Assembly (NCBI GenBank): GCA_964016985.1
Contig: OZ024827.1
Span: 21,841,275 to 21,905,274 of the forward strand
Direction: 5' to 3'
Source: Anodontia alba
Lineage: Eukaryota > Mollusca > Bivalvia > Lucinida > Lucinidae
DNA length: 64,000 nucleotides
Shown: positions 21,040 to 31,144 of the stretch, piece by piece
Layout of the letters: the number at the start of each line of letters is the position of its first letter
How positions within the stretch are numbered: the stretch's first letter is position 1
Notes under the pieces: generated by a model
Database searches by the model: none
Told to the model about the DNA's origin: nothing
Seen by the model: only the letters and a program-made list of their open reading frames with translations
Made by a program: the position numbers and the translations under genes

Positions 21040-21575
21040 AGAGCAAGTCGACAGCTTACCATTGTATATCCCTGTGCTAGCACCAGCGCCATCGCACATC
21101 TCCATGCACATCAGAATTCCAAATGAGTTCCTCCAGTCCTCATCCATAGGGCTATTACCTGTGACAGTTTCAAGGTTCTAGCTCAATAAACCTAGGAGGA
21201 GTTATGTGACAATCAAAAAAAAAAAAAAAGGACCCAAAATCCTACCTTTTTACCTCTGGTGACCCTCAGACATGCCCCCGGGGCAAAATTTTTGCACCAC
21301 TGTATTCTACTCTTCATTACCTTTTTTTCGATATGCAACATGACTATGTTTGTACAAAATGGATTTTGGACCCCCTGGCCCTGTCCCCAGGGGTTACATC
21401 AAAACTCTGAATGTGTTCCTGCAGTCCTCATCCATAGGGCTATTACCTATGAAAGTTTTGAGAGTCTAGCTTAAATGGTGTAGGAGCAATGGTGTGACAT
21501 TGCAGATGGACGGAGGGATGGTGGGTATCACAATATCCCCGCTTTTTCTTCAAAAAGTGTGGGGATAATAAATAG
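21040..21575. repeat. Repeat with two 290-bp-spaced units
   Basis: CAGTCCTCATCCATAGGGCT occurs at about 21134 and 21423 with similar following sequence. The right end holds CCCCGC...GTGTGGGGAT, a short hairpin. Probably another tandem-cored element. Confidence 0.5.
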
Positions 21576-21602
21576 ATAATTAGAATCTGGGTTTGAAGTT
21601 GT

Positions 21603-21672
21603 TTGCCAACTGATCTGGATCTACACTGTTTGCAAAGGCAGGGTATATCCTGGATCAGTAGGACAAGAGCTA
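21603..21672 (+). mobile_element. HpA right half
   Basis: CCAACTGATCTGGATC through AGTAGGACAAGAGC; the left half is absent. Confidence 0.5.
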
Positions 21673-21695
21673 TGGTGAGCAAAGCCTGGCCCTTC

Positions 21696-21800
21696 CCAGC
21701 TAGCATTCTACGTAAATCTACATCGGGCCGTCATCGGCCCGTCAGCTACCCTGACGGGCCGATGACGGCCCGATATAGATTTACGTAGAATGCTGACTGG
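21696..21800. repeat. GC-rich near-perfect palindrome, 105 bp
   Basis: Arms of about 50 bases with only 2-3 mismatches meet at CAGCTACCCTG; inner arms contain CGGGCCGTCATCGGCCCG. Much more GC-rich than its surroundings. Confidence 0.85.
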
Positions 21801-22236
21801 GTTCAGCCTCTTGTTTACTTCAGAGATAATGTTTAGCGGTATCATAAGAATGACAGGTCCCAACACATGCAACAACACTTTCAGCAGCCTTCCTGAGAAT
21901 TCTTGTTCATATTTTTCCATGAAAACATATGAGTGACAATGAACAAATGTGAGAAAACATATGTTCTGATATGTGTACCCAACATAGACTCAGATCAGCC
22001 TGCACACCACACAATCTGATCAGAGTCTTCATTGTCTACAGGAAGAACTTTGCATCCTTGGCTATCCAAATGCACCCAGTGAAGATTCTGATCTGACTGC
22101 ACAAATGTGCAGTCTGATCTGAATCTTCGCTGGGCGGGCATTTCTGAAGGTATGTTTTCTCATGTTGCAGTTGATTTATTGTGGCTACTCATTAGAAGTG
22201 AGGGTAAGAAGTACCACAACCCTGGACCACAACATA
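21801..22236. other. Stretch with two HpO hairpins
   Basis: Hairpins at 21985-22030 (AGACTCAGATCAGCC) and 22078-22133 (GAAGATTCTGATCTGACTGC with loop ACAAATGT). Nothing else recognised. Confidence 0.5.
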
Positions 22237-22437
22237 TGTTTCATAGCTACAGATAAGAGGGGGTAACTACATAATATTTTTCTTATTTCTCCACGAAAAC
22301 ATATGTTGTGGGTACTCATTAGAAGTGCCTCGGTGAGGTACTTCTAATGAGTACCCACAACATATCTTTTCTTGGAGAAATAAGAAAGATATCAACATTT
22401 TTCGGATGAAAAAAGTGCCTTATCTGTTGCTTTGTGT
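22237..22437. mobile_element. HpC snap-back element, best-kept copy
   Basis: Arms of about 60 bases nearly perfect around GTGCCTCGGTGAGGTAC; flanks CATAGCTACAGATAAGAG and GTGCCTTATCTG. Confidence 0.75.
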
Positions 22438-22496
22438 CTTCACCCTAGGATTCAATAATGGTTTCAATATTTCTTGGTTTTTAAGAACAGGAGGAT

Positions 22497-22732
22497 TTAA
22501 CACCTAGCATTCCGGGTAAAATTTTTAGCAGATAACTTCTTGAAATATTTTTCTTTTTTTTCCCAGAAAAAAAAAGGATTTGATATTTCATGCAAATTGT
22601 CTCCAGTGACAGTGGAGACAATTTGTGTGAAATGTCAAAACCTGTTTTCTGGGAAAAAATAAAAAATAAAATAAAAAAAAATATCACAAAATTGTCATGA
22701 GTGGAATAAGCCCAGATGGTGGTAAAGGTTAA
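22497..22732. mobile_element. HpD snap-back element
   Basis: TTAACACCTAGCATTCCGGG to GGTGGTAAAGGTTAA; loop TCCAGTGACAGTGGA. Confidence 0.65.
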
Positions 22733-22989
22733 GCAGATATAAGAAAACATATATATTGATTCCTGTTCAGGTCTTTTACTGATTATTTTTCTACAAGATA
22801 TATAACATAAACAGGTGAATGAAACAGATTTCCCATCAGTGTCCGCTTTACAGATGAGCCAAGATCAGCCTTTAATCTGCTAAATCTAAATATCAACAGA
22901 CAATCACATCAATTTTAAATAGTTTTCTCAGCTTTTCCTAGATATAGAGCGCACCATTTCATTGAGACAAATACAGTTTGAGTGAGATG

Positions 22990-23197
22990 TTAACCCTTGT
23001 CATGCTGAATAAATTAAGACACCACACCCACTTCTAATTATTAGCCAATCAGATGATCGAGATTGTTGACATAAATTCATAAACTGAATGGCAAACAGTG
23101 CAGATCCAGATTAGTTGGCTTCTTCAGAAGCCAGCTGATCTGGATCTACATTGTTTGCAAAGGCAGTGTATATCCGGGTTCAGCAGGACAAGGGTTG
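22990..23197 (+). mobile_element. HpA snap-back element
   Basis: Left TTAA kept, right end now GGGTTGG; followed by about 60 bases of an HpD right arm. Confidence 0.7.
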
Positions 23198-23355
23198 GGC
23201 CTATTTTCAGGGAAAATAAAAAAGATACATTGTTTATTGTTCTTTTTTATCTGCTAAATTTGCTTACAGGAAGGGGACAAGCTTAGCTGCTGAGTATCTA
23301 CAGTTGGGCAAGGCCTGCTATCCTTGTAGTGGGTAAGGGTAGAGGGGGAATGTTT

Positions 23356-23520
23356 TTATTTCTTCTGTTTCTTCACTTTCATTCCTGTTCCTCTTTCTTC
23401 CCTGTCCCTCTCTTTCATCTCCTCTACTCTCTCTCTTCTATCTCTTTTCTCCCTTTCTCTGGGAGACGACACAAAATGACCCTCAAGGGTTGACGTGTCG
23501 TTAAACCCCAACACAATCAA
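23356..23520. repeat. Pyrimidine-rich tract and SINE-like tail
   Basis: About 100 bases of almost pure C/T (23356-23457), then GACGTGTCGTTAAACCCCAA, a phrase I recall from mollusc SINE/LINE 3' ends. No head found. Confidence 0.4.
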
Positions 23521-23524
23521 TGTA

Positions 23525-23739
23525 TATACCTAAGCATTTGGACACAAAACTTCTAAGAATAGTTATTCTAAAATTTGAATAAGTCCATTTGACTGACGTT
23601 TAATGTGTCTACAAACTGCTGGATGAGTGGCAAACAGTGAAGACCCTGATCAGATGCCACATTCTGTGGTATCTGATCTAGGGCTACACTGGTTGCCCAG
23701 GCTCTGTCCAAATATTAAGAATAAATATGGTACCGTATT
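23525..23739. mobile_element. HpB element
   Basis: GGCAAACAGTGAAGACCCTG hairpin, right end AATATGGTACCGTATTTT; left end decayed. Confidence 0.55.
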
Positions 23740-23913
23740 TTCCTTTTCTCACAAAAACATACATTACGATATTAGAAGTGCATTTTTATTGCATATATGG
23801 GTAATGTAGGTCCAGACTGTGCAGATGAGTTTTTTTTTTTGCCAGCTAACAGTATCACTGGATACTGTGTTGACAAACAGAGAAGGGCCTGATAAAACTG
23901 CAAATATACAGTC

Positions 23914-24158
23914 TGCCCCAGAGGTTATTACCTTTTTTTCATGCTCAATTCAACTGAGGCATGAAATTTTTCCTGCTAATAAATCTCAGATTACTAACAA
24001 TTGCAAATTCTTTCTTGCTAAACATAGCTGTGCATGAAAATTTCTCTGCTAATAAATATAAAAATGCCAGCTATTGTTGGCATTTTCATATTTAGTAGCA
24101 GAGAAAATTTCATGCTTAGCTGTGTTGAGCATGAAAAAAGTTTTATAACCACTGGGCC
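23914..24158. mobile_element. Snap-back element with GGCCCAGTGGTTAT-type ends
   Basis: Terminal arms GAGGTTATTACC...TTTCATGCTCAA and their inverse; an internal second hairpin centred on GCCAGCTATTGTTGGC. Only one copy in the window. Confidence 0.6.
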
Positions 24159-24338
24159 AGATCCGGCCTTTATTATTACAATGTAACATAAGAGCCCATT
24201 TCTTATGTTGTGGCATGAGTCTTAGGCTAACAAATAAAATATTATGTCAGTCAGATCCCAGATCATATATTTTTATAAAGAAAAAGATAATACCATATTT
24301 ACCTTAAATATTGACCTTAACTGCTTCAGAGACTTGTC

Positions 24339-24545
24339 TTAACCCTTGTCATGCTGAATAAATTAAGATACCACGCCCACTTCTAGTTTTTAGCCAATCA
24401 GACTACTTGATCCAAGTTGTTGATACAAATTCAAAAATTAAATGGCAAACAGTGCAGATCCAGATCAGTTGACTTCTTCAGAAGCCAACTGATCTGGCTA
24501 TACACTGTTTGCAAAGGCAGGGTTGTCCCAGTTCAGCAGGGCCCA
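24339..24545 (+). mobile_element. HpA snap-back element
   Basis: Left TTAACCCTTGTCATGC; right tip truncated at GTTCAGCAGGGCCC. Confidence 0.7.
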
Positions 24546-24584
24546 TTTAAAATTGGGTGTCTTTTGATCAAATCCATTTTACTA

Positions 24585-24722
24585 AAATGATGTACCTAAA
24601 AGCTGTTGAATGTCAGACAGTGTAGATCCTGATCAGCTGTCATATTCTGCAGCATCCAATCTGTATCTGCAGTGTTTGCCCAGACCTATCTGTCCCAGTA
24701 TTTAGGGTAGCTATTGTATCTT
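24585..24722. mobile_element. HpB element
   Basis: CAGACAGTGTAGATCCTGAT hairpin with CATATTCTGCAGCATC loop, right end TATTTAGGGTAGCTA. Confidence 0.5.
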
Positions 24723-25093
24723 ACCCATTGTAGACTGAAGGAACTCCTCATATGATATATTGGAAGATTCTAATTTTGATTTTAGGTATGTCAGGCTTTG
24801 TGATTTAGATATTCCTAGAAAAAAATTGTTGAACTATTTGCAAACAGTGGAGACCCTGATCAGACACCTGTTTCTGTGGCATCTGATCTGGGTCTACACT
24901 GTTTGCTAATTACATGGGTGAAAGTTTTCAGTGTTAATAATGAATTCAGTATTTGGAATATTATTCTTCCAATATAAATTATAGGGAAAAGTAATTTTCA
25001 GTATTGGAAATATGTATTTTCAGTATTGGAGATTTCGCGAATTTTCACCCATGCAGTTACCCTTTTAGGGGTCTCCCGACTACAATGGGTTAA
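24721..25093. mobile_element. HpK element interrupted by a small DNA element
   Basis: Left CCCATTGTAGACTG, right CTACAATGGGTTAA; core-1 hairpin 24840-24906. The right arm is split at TTAC. Confidence 0.65.
24913..25053. mobile_element. Short DNA element, CATGGGTGAAA ends
   Basis: 141 bp, CATGGGTGAAA at the left, its inverse TTTCACCCATG at the right; flanking CTAATTAC and GCAGTTAC may be a decayed 8-bp duplication. Interior repeats TTTTCAGTATTGGA. Confidence 0.55.
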
Positions 25094-25098
25094 GATAT

Positions 25099-25535
25099 TG
25101 GCTCCATAGTGAAGTTGGTGGTGCCTCTGACTGCAGGTCCAGAAATTGCAAGTTTGAATCTCAGCTGAACTACATAACTTTCATACAGATTGATTATGAA
25201 CTAATTTCTATAGTAATTCTCCCACTTCTTCTGGTATAAGAAGGGTAGTTAAAATTTACATTGAGTGATACGCAAATATGCTGAAATTTTTTGCTGAAAA
25301 AATGTGAGTAGCTTTTGCAGTTACTCACATTTTTTCAGCAAAAAATATCAGAATATTGTGTATTGAATCCGCTAAAACAGTTAACGAAATGACCCTTAAC
25401 GAGCTCGTTAATCTAACGACGCTTTGAACAACTGGGCCCTGATTAACAGTTTGGAGGACTTAGCCTGCCCAGGAAGAGTGTGAGCAGGTAAACCAACTGG
25501 CTTGACATGACTAGGACTTGAAATAGGCAGTAAAA
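25099..25535 (+). mobile_element. tRNA-derived SINE interrupted by HpG
   Basis: Head GGCTCCATAGTGAAGTTGG (A-box-like) and AAGTTTGAATCTC (B-box-like); tail CTTAGCCTGCCC...AACTGGCTTGACATGAC. Same family as the copies at 5.6, 31.7, 57.2 and 61.6 kb. Confidence 0.55.
25262..25439. mobile_element. HpG element, left terminus deleted
   Basis: Central AAAATGTGAGTAGCTTTTGC hairpin with a shortened loop and intact right end TTGAACAACTGGGCCC. Confidence 0.65.
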
Positions 25536-25536
25536 C

Positions 25537-25750
25537 TTAACCCTTGTCCTGCTGAACCCGGATATGCCCTGTCTTTGCAAACAGTGTAGATCCAGATCAG
25601 TTGGCTTCTTCAGAAGCCAACTGATCTAGATCTGCACTGTTTGCCATTAAGTATGTGAATTTGTATCAACAACCTAGATCAAGTAATCAGATTGGTTGAA
25701 AATTAGAAGTGGGTGTGGAATCTTAATTTATTCAGCAGGACAAGGGTTAA
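25537..25750 (-). mobile_element. HpA element, first of a trio sharing TTAAs
   Basis: Complete, reverse orientation. Its right TTAA (25747-25750) is also the left TTAA of the next copy. Confidence 0.85.
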
Positions 25751-25960
25751 CCCTTGTCCTGCTGAATAAATTAAGATGCCACACCCACCTCTAATTTTCA
25801 GCCAATCAGAACATTTGATCCTGATTTTTGCTATAAATTAAAAAATTCAATGGCAAACAGTGTAGATCCAGATCATTTGGCTTCTTCAGAAGCCAACTGA
25901 TCTGGATCTACACTGTTTGCAAAGGCAGGGTATATCCGGGTTCAGCAGGACAAGGGTTAA
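25747..25960 (+). mobile_element. HpA element, second of the trio
   Basis: Complete, forward orientation; its arms face the first copy, giving a larger inverted repeat of two 210-bp elements. Confidence 0.85.
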
Positions 25961-26146
25961 GATGCTAAGCCTACTTCTAATTTTCAACCAATCAGATTAC
26001 GTGATATGGATTGTTGCTATAAATTCACATGCTAAATGGCAAACAGTGCAGATCCAGATCAGTTGGCTTCTTCAGAAGCCAACTGATCTGGATCTACACT
26101 GTTTGCAAAGGCAGGGTATATCCGGGCTCAGCAGGACAAGGGTTAA
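25957..26146 (+). mobile_element. HpA element, third of the trio, missing its left tip
   Basis: Starts at internal TTAAGATGC, so about 20 terminal bases are missing; right end CAGGACAAGGGTTAA intact. Confidence 0.8.
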
Positions 26147-26177
26147 AATCAAAAACAATATTGGCCACTTCAACTCA

Positions 26178-26323
26178 TAACTATGCTTATCCTAAAATTT
26201 GAACATTTTTGGTGATGTGTTTAAAATGCTGTGAGGTAATGGCAAACAGTGTAGACCCTGATCAGACTGCTTCTGTTTGCCAAGGCCTGCCTTTTTGCCT
26301 GAATATTTAGGGTAAATACAATA
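26178..26323. mobile_element. HpB element with half a hairpin
   Basis: GGCAAACAGTGTAGACCCTG left arm; the right arm is reduced to TGTTTGCC. Ends TATTTAGGGTAAATAC. Confidence 0.45.
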
Positions 26324-26962
26324 TACATGTATATCCAAAACGAAAGTTTGTTTGGAGCTCTGATGGAGCTTTACCTGGGAAATTGGAAGCCACTGTTCTC
26401 ACCTCCCCTGATTATTCCAGTGATGCCTGACAATCTCCAGGAATTATCAGAACTTTTCTTGATGGATTACTGGCATAAATAAGATATTATAGGAAAAACC
26501 TAGTTTATCTTGTCTAGCATCTTTATATCATAAATGACCTTTTCTTTTTGGTATTTATTAATCCTTATATCTGGGTGTAGCCAGTAATAAAATGTTCATA
26601 CATCTCAGCATTTCAATATTGACTTAATTTTATAAAACCCTCTGATATTGTTAAAAAAAATCCAGTTTTTCGTACAAGCTTTCTGAACAGATGAAAAAAT
26701 GATTCCTGTTTTAGATGTTTGGATACAGCCTTTGGAAAGAGAGACCTCTTTAGTAGAAATGAATCACCTTCCCTGACTGATGAATTTCTTCTAAAAATAA
26801 GATCAAATTGTTTCCTTTATGAGAAGCTTCCTTTGAGAAGGGAGGCATATACTTTCTGCTGAAAGAGGTCTCCCTTCAAGGAGATGTATCCATTCATGTA
26901 AATAAACGGACTTCTCATTGTGATTCTTAAATGTTTTGAAGGCTGATATGTGTTACTGAGGG
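26324..26962. other. Intron spacer, nothing firm
   Basis: Only a weak inverted pair (GAGAAGGGAGGC, CTCCCTTCAAGGAG, 26820-26885) is seen. Confidence 0.3.
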
Positions 26963-27177
26963 TTAAAACCCTTGTCCTGCTGAATAAATTAAGATGCCAC
27001 ACCCTTTTCAAATTTTCAGTCAATCAGATTACTTGATCCAGATTGTTGATATAAATTCCCATACTGAATGGCAAACAGTGCAGATCCAGATCAGTTGGCT
27101 TCTTAGAAGCCAACTGATCTGGATCTACACTGTTTGCAAAGGCAGGGTATATCCGGGCTCAGAAGAACAAGGGTTAA
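26963..27177 (+). mobile_element. HpA snap-back element
   Basis: Left end TTAAAACCCTTGTCC has two extra A residues; right end AACAAGGGTTAA. Core perfect. Confidence 0.75.
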
Positions 27178-27179
27178 GA

Positions 27180-27330
27180 GCTCTTTTGCATGAAAACATT
27201 ATGTTGTGAGTAATCATCAGAAGCACCTCACTGAGATTCTTCTAATGAGTACCGATACCCACAAAATGTTTTCATGGAGAAATTAGAAAAAAATGTTTGT
27301 CTGGACACTCCTCATCCTCATATCAAGAGC
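27180..27330. mobile_element. HpC element
   Basis: CATGAAAACATTATGTTG and its inverse; loop CAGAAGCACCTCACTGAGATTC. Confidence 0.5.
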
Positions 27331-27517
27331 TATCAAGGATACAGTGTTCTTGCACGTAGCAACATACTTCAGCGATTTGTATATGAAAGTACTGTGCCAG
27401 TGCCATTAGGTCCCTCATAATGACATATCAACCAGTATATTGATATATCACTTTGAGTATTAATATCTGGCAATGGCATTAGAATTGCAAAAACAAAATG
27501 TCAGTCATTATTTCTGA

Positions 27518-27723
27518 TTAACCATTGTCCTGCTGAACCCAGATATACCCTGCCTTTGCAAACAGTGTAGATCCAGGTCAGTTGGCTTCTGAAGAAGCCA
27601 ACTGATCTGGATCTACACTGTTTGCCATTAAATATGTGAATTTATATCAACAATCTGGATCAAGTAATGTGATTGGCTGAAAATTAGAAATTGGCATGAC
27701 TTATTCAGCAGGACAAAGGTTAA
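27518..27723 (-). mobile_element. HpA snap-back element
   Basis: TTAACCATTGTCCTGC to GGACAAAGGTTAA; core GTTGGCTTCTGAAGAAGCC. Confidence 0.75.
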
Positions 27724-27769
27724 TTTGGAGACTGTTGAGTACTGTAATTACTCTACCCTATGCAGACAC

Positions 27770-27957
27770 TTAAACCCATTTACGTTGAGTCGTTGAGTCG
27801 ACTCTTCTACCACAACTCTTTGGTCTACAGGTTTTGCATTAAATACAGGAATTTCTATAGAAGATAGCAAGAATAAAAACCAACCATCCACCCTGATATT
27901 GAAAATAGATCCGTTCAAAGAGTTGTGGTAGGAGCATCCACTCGGGGTAAATGGGTG
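27770..27957. mobile_element. Element with CCCATTTAC inverted ends
   Basis: ACCCATTTACGTTGAGTCG, CTACCACAACTCTTTG on the left; CAAAGAGTTGTGGTAG and GGTAAATGGGT on the right. The centre is not palindromic. One copy. Confidence 0.6.
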
Positions 27958-28023
27958 AATTTTTACTTTGGAAGTTTGGGTGCTGGGGATTGAAGTTGAT
28001 GTACCCTAGTTATCCTATATTAA

Positions 28024-28268
28024 TTAACCCTTAAACTGCCGATCACAACAAATGTCATCTGCTTTGTCATCTGCTTGTGATTTTAAAAGTCATTTTTGCA
28101 AACAGTGTGGACCCAGATCAGACTGCTCCTCTAGGAGCAGTCTGATCAGGATCCATACTGTTTGCCTGTATGCAAAAATAGGTTTGAAAAGTTAGTAAGA
28201 ATATTCAGCAGATGACATAAACAGACGATATTTTCAGATGCAGGTTTTCTTAGCATTTTAAGGGTTAA
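28024..28268. mobile_element. Hybrid: HpE ends around a core-1 hairpin
   Basis: TTAACCCTTAAACTGCC and GCATTTTAAGGGTTAA are HpE tips, but the hairpin (28095-28165) is CAAACAGTGTGGACCC...GTTTG, as in HpB. The HpE sequences GCAGATGACA flank it. Confidence 0.75.
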
Positions 28269-28787
28269 CCCATTTTAGACTAAATAAACTCCTTTATGCT
28301 ATATATTGAAAGATTCTAATTTCAATTTTAGGTATGTCAGGCTATGCGATTTAGATATTCTTAGAGAAAAATGGTTGAACTATATGCAAACAGTGGGGAT
28401 CCTGATTAGATGCCACATTCTGTGGCATCTGATCTGTGTCTGCACTGTTTGCCAATTACCCATTTAATAATAATAATAATAATAATCGACTTAAATAATA
28501 ATAATAATAATCGACTTTATTTATAGAGGGTAACACATTTAGTAATCTAGTACTAATCTTCCATGTGGCCCTCTTTTTTCCTGGGTAGAAACCAGTACTA
28601 AGCAATGTGGATAAAGTCTCTTGCTCAAGGAAACAACACTAGCAGTTAGTGGGGATCGAACCCAGTACCTCTCGATCTCGAGTCCAACGCTTTACCACTG
28701 CACCACAGCGCTCCACAGCGCATCTGATCTGTGTCTGCACTGTTCGCCAATTACCCATTTAGGGGCCTCCAGACTACAGTGGGTTAA
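28265..28787. mobile_element. HpK element interrupted by a SINE
   Basis: Shares TTAA 28265-28268 with the hybrid to its left. TTAACCCATTTTAGAC to CTACAGTGGGTTAA; core-1 hairpin 28388-28452. Confidence 0.7.
28467..28719 (-). mobile_element. tRNA-derived SINE with (TTA)n tail
   Basis: On the minus strand: tRNA-like head GGAGCGCTGTGGTGCAGTGG (A box) and CTGGGTTCGATCCCC (B box), a body, then AATAAAGTCGATTATTATT tail. Flanked by a 42-bp direct repeat (28425-28466, 28720-28761, one mismatch), unusually long for a target duplication. Confidence 0.85.
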
Positions 28788-28945
28788 CACTTACCATATT
28801 GTGGACAAATTCAGCAGACAACAAACTGATGATATTTTATTGTCTCCTAGAGACAATTTGCATGAAGTTTCACATCCTATTTTGTAGGAAAAATAAGAAA
28901 AATATTTCAAAATGTTGTCTGCTGAAATTTTTACCCAGCAGTTAC
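28784..28945. mobile_element. HpD element joined by a shared TTAA
   Basis: TTAACACTTACCATATTGTG, shortened left arm; right side TGTTGTCTGCTGAAATTT then cut after CCCAGC. Confidence 0.55.
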
Positions 28946-29017
28946 CATACTGGTACTTGCTCTAAAATTGGAATGAGTCCATTATATTACGTATCTGAAG
29001 CTATTTTTAGTAATTTC

Positions 29018-29064
29018 TACAGGAAATATAATTTATAATTCCTAGGAGGAAATATTTCCTGTAG
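29018..29064. repeat. Short hairpin
   Basis: CTACAGGAAATAT pairs with ATATTTCCTGTAG around CCTAGGAGG. Confidence 0.6.
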
Positions 29065-29209
29065 AACTTTATCATGCCGCACGACGAATGTAGATGACGA
29101 AACGTCGCAAAATGTATTGACATCATTGAAAGAGAGTAAAACGGAATCCAACATAATCCGAAAAAAAAAAAAAAAATCATTTTTACGATATGTAATATAT
29201 AAGTTTATA

Positions 29210-29347
29210 CACACTGAGTTTAAAATACAAGAAATATTTGCCTCAAGACTTGCAAATTTTATAAACAAACTGGTGCTATGCACTGGTTTGTTTATCAGAT
29301 TTGCAAATCTCTCTGGGAAATATTTCCTGTATTTAAAACTCAGTGTG
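29210..29347. repeat. 138-bp near-perfect palindrome
   Basis: CACACTGAGTTTAAAATACA and its inverse at the tips, GTTTGTTTAT arms inside, loop GTGCTATGCAC. Same GGAAATATTTCCTGTA motif as the hairpin 150 bp upstream; probably one larger element from about 29018. Confidence 0.7.
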
Positions 29348-29369
29348 CATTAACCTCTATTTACTGCCT

Positions 29370-29490
29370 GTTGATATACATGTAGCTGAAAACTGCCGGA
29401 TAAGTTGCAAAGACTGTAGACCTTGATTCTGGCTCAATGCTCTTTGCTTAGGCATGTCTGTCCAAATACTTAGGATTATTAGGGTAACTG
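29370..29490. mobile_element. HpB relic
   Basis: GTTGCAAAGACTGTAGACC and TCTTTGCTTAGGC; ends TTAGGATTATTAGGGTAA. Confidence 0.35.
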
Positions 29491-29520
29491 AAAAATCTGT
29501 CTCAGTAATAATGTAGTAAT

Positions 29521-29728
29521 TTAACCCTTGTCATGCTGAATAAATTAAGATGCCACACCCACTTCTAATTTTCAGTTAGTCAGATTGCTTGATCCGAATT
29601 GTTGCTATAAATTCACATACTTAATGGCAAATAGTGCAGATCCAGGTCAGTTGGCTTCTTCAGACTGATTTGGATCTCCACTGTTTGCAAAGGCAGGGTA
29701 TACCCTTGTTCAGCATGACAAGGGTTAA
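29521..29728 (+). mobile_element. HpA snap-back element
   Basis: TTAA ends; right core arm lacks AAGCCAA so the hairpin is asymmetric. Confidence 0.75.
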
Positions 29729-29969
29729 AAGTCACTAGTACATTTTCTGGTATCAGTGGTATGTAAACAGAGGTGTTTGCACAACTTTGTCTCATTTTAA
29801 TTATTAAGAAAAATAGTACTAAGTGTTTCTCTCAGTGGCAAGCAATTAGCCTTGCAGGCTCTTGGTATTTTGTCTATCAGAGTAGGTGCCTGGAATTCTA
29901 GTTCACAGCTCCTGAATTCTTCTTGCTGAAGTGACATCTATGACAAGCTATGCCAGAGGAAAAAAACAT

Positions 29970-30162
29970 ATTTACCCTAAGAGAACAGAGAGGCAGGCAG
30001 GCCTGAGCAAACAGTGTAGACCCTGATCAGATGCAGCATAATGATCAGGGTCTGTTCTGTTGGCAACTCATCCAGCAGGTTTTAGACACATTGGTGGTAG
30101 CCAAATGGTCTTCGTCAAATTTTAGAAGTATGAAAAGAAGTTAAAGTGTGCAGACATTTAGG
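29970..30162. mobile_element. HpB element
   Basis: ACCCTAAGAGAACAG near the left, GCAAACAGTGTAGACCC hairpin with GCAGCATAAT loop, right arm ends TGCAGACATTTAGG and abuts an HpA copy. Confidence 0.5.
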
Positions 30163-30377
30163 TTAACCCTTGTCCTGCTGAACCCAGATATATCCTGCAT
30201 ATGCTAACAGTGTAGATCCAGATCAGTTGGCTTCTTCAGAAGCCAACTGATCTGGATCTACACTGTTTGTCATTAAGTATGTGTATTTGTATCAACAACC
30301 AGGACCAAGTAATCTAATTGGCTGATAATTAGAAGCGGGTGGGGCATCTTAATTTTTTTCAGCATGGCAAGGGTTAA
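30163..30377 (-). mobile_element. HpA snap-back element
   Basis: TTAA ends; perfect 31-base core arms around GGCTTCTTCAGAAGCC. Confidence 0.85.
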
Positions 30378-30971
30378 ATATCTAATGGATCCTCAGAGTA
30401 TATATAGGCTATGAAAGCCCAGATCAGGATCAGAATGTGGCATATGATTAGGTATAATATTCATATCTGAATAAAATGGGTGAAAACAAGGGAAATAAAG
30501 GGTGCTTAGGTAATGGTACCCCATCTGTAGACCTAGATCAGAAGAAAATGCAGCAGAATAAGGTTTAGGCAACCGTACACTAGTATATATATATCACAAG
30601 TAGATTTAGCTATAATAAGCATTTATACACTGAAAATATTTTGTAAGTTTGACTGTGCCTTTGTGGATAATTGCATTAAATTTTTTTTTCTCCAAAATAT
30701 TCCAAAAAGTGTTAGAAACAGTCAAATTTGGCACAGCTGCCTTCCAAAAATTTTTCTGTATAAAAAGAATTACTTTGACTTAATTTAATTGTTATAAAAA
30801 TACTGTGTTGTTAGGTTGCTGTGCCCAGTTGGTCAGAAATTGAAAAATAAAACAACAACAAAAAAAAAAAAAAAAAAAAAAAGCAATCAAAATATTTCAG
30901 AATAGGCAAATTTGAGCTACCTCTATTTTACTACCTGTAGCATCACTACATAGAAATACAAGTACAGTAAT
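30378..30971. other. Intron spacer with an A23 run
   Basis: Poly-A at 30860-30882; no element recognised. Confidence 0.35.
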
Positions 30972-31144
30972 AATGCTAAGTATTGGGACAAGCAGGCCGG
31001 AGAAAACAGTGTAGACCCAGATCAGACACTGCAGAACACAGTGTCTGATCAGGGTCTACCCTGTTGCCACTCATTCAGCAATATTTTACCGGTAAACACA
31101 TCAACAGGTAGTGGAACAGACTTTTACAAATCATAGGACAAGAA
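30972..31144. mobile_element. HpB element
   Basis: AATGCTAAGTATTGGGAC left, AACAGTGTAGACCCAGATC hairpin with ACACTGCAG loop, AGGACAAGAAC right. Confidence 0.5.

Noticed and set aside
22237..22437. microRNA precursor
   Set aside because: The hairpin is a multi-copy HpC element; arms are too long and perfect, and nothing marks it as a single-copy miRNA.
28640..28719. tRNA gene on the minus strand (also at 61.80-61.88 kb)
   Set aside because: A and B boxes are present but the cloverleaf is poor and each is the head of a SINE with a body and flanking direct repeats.
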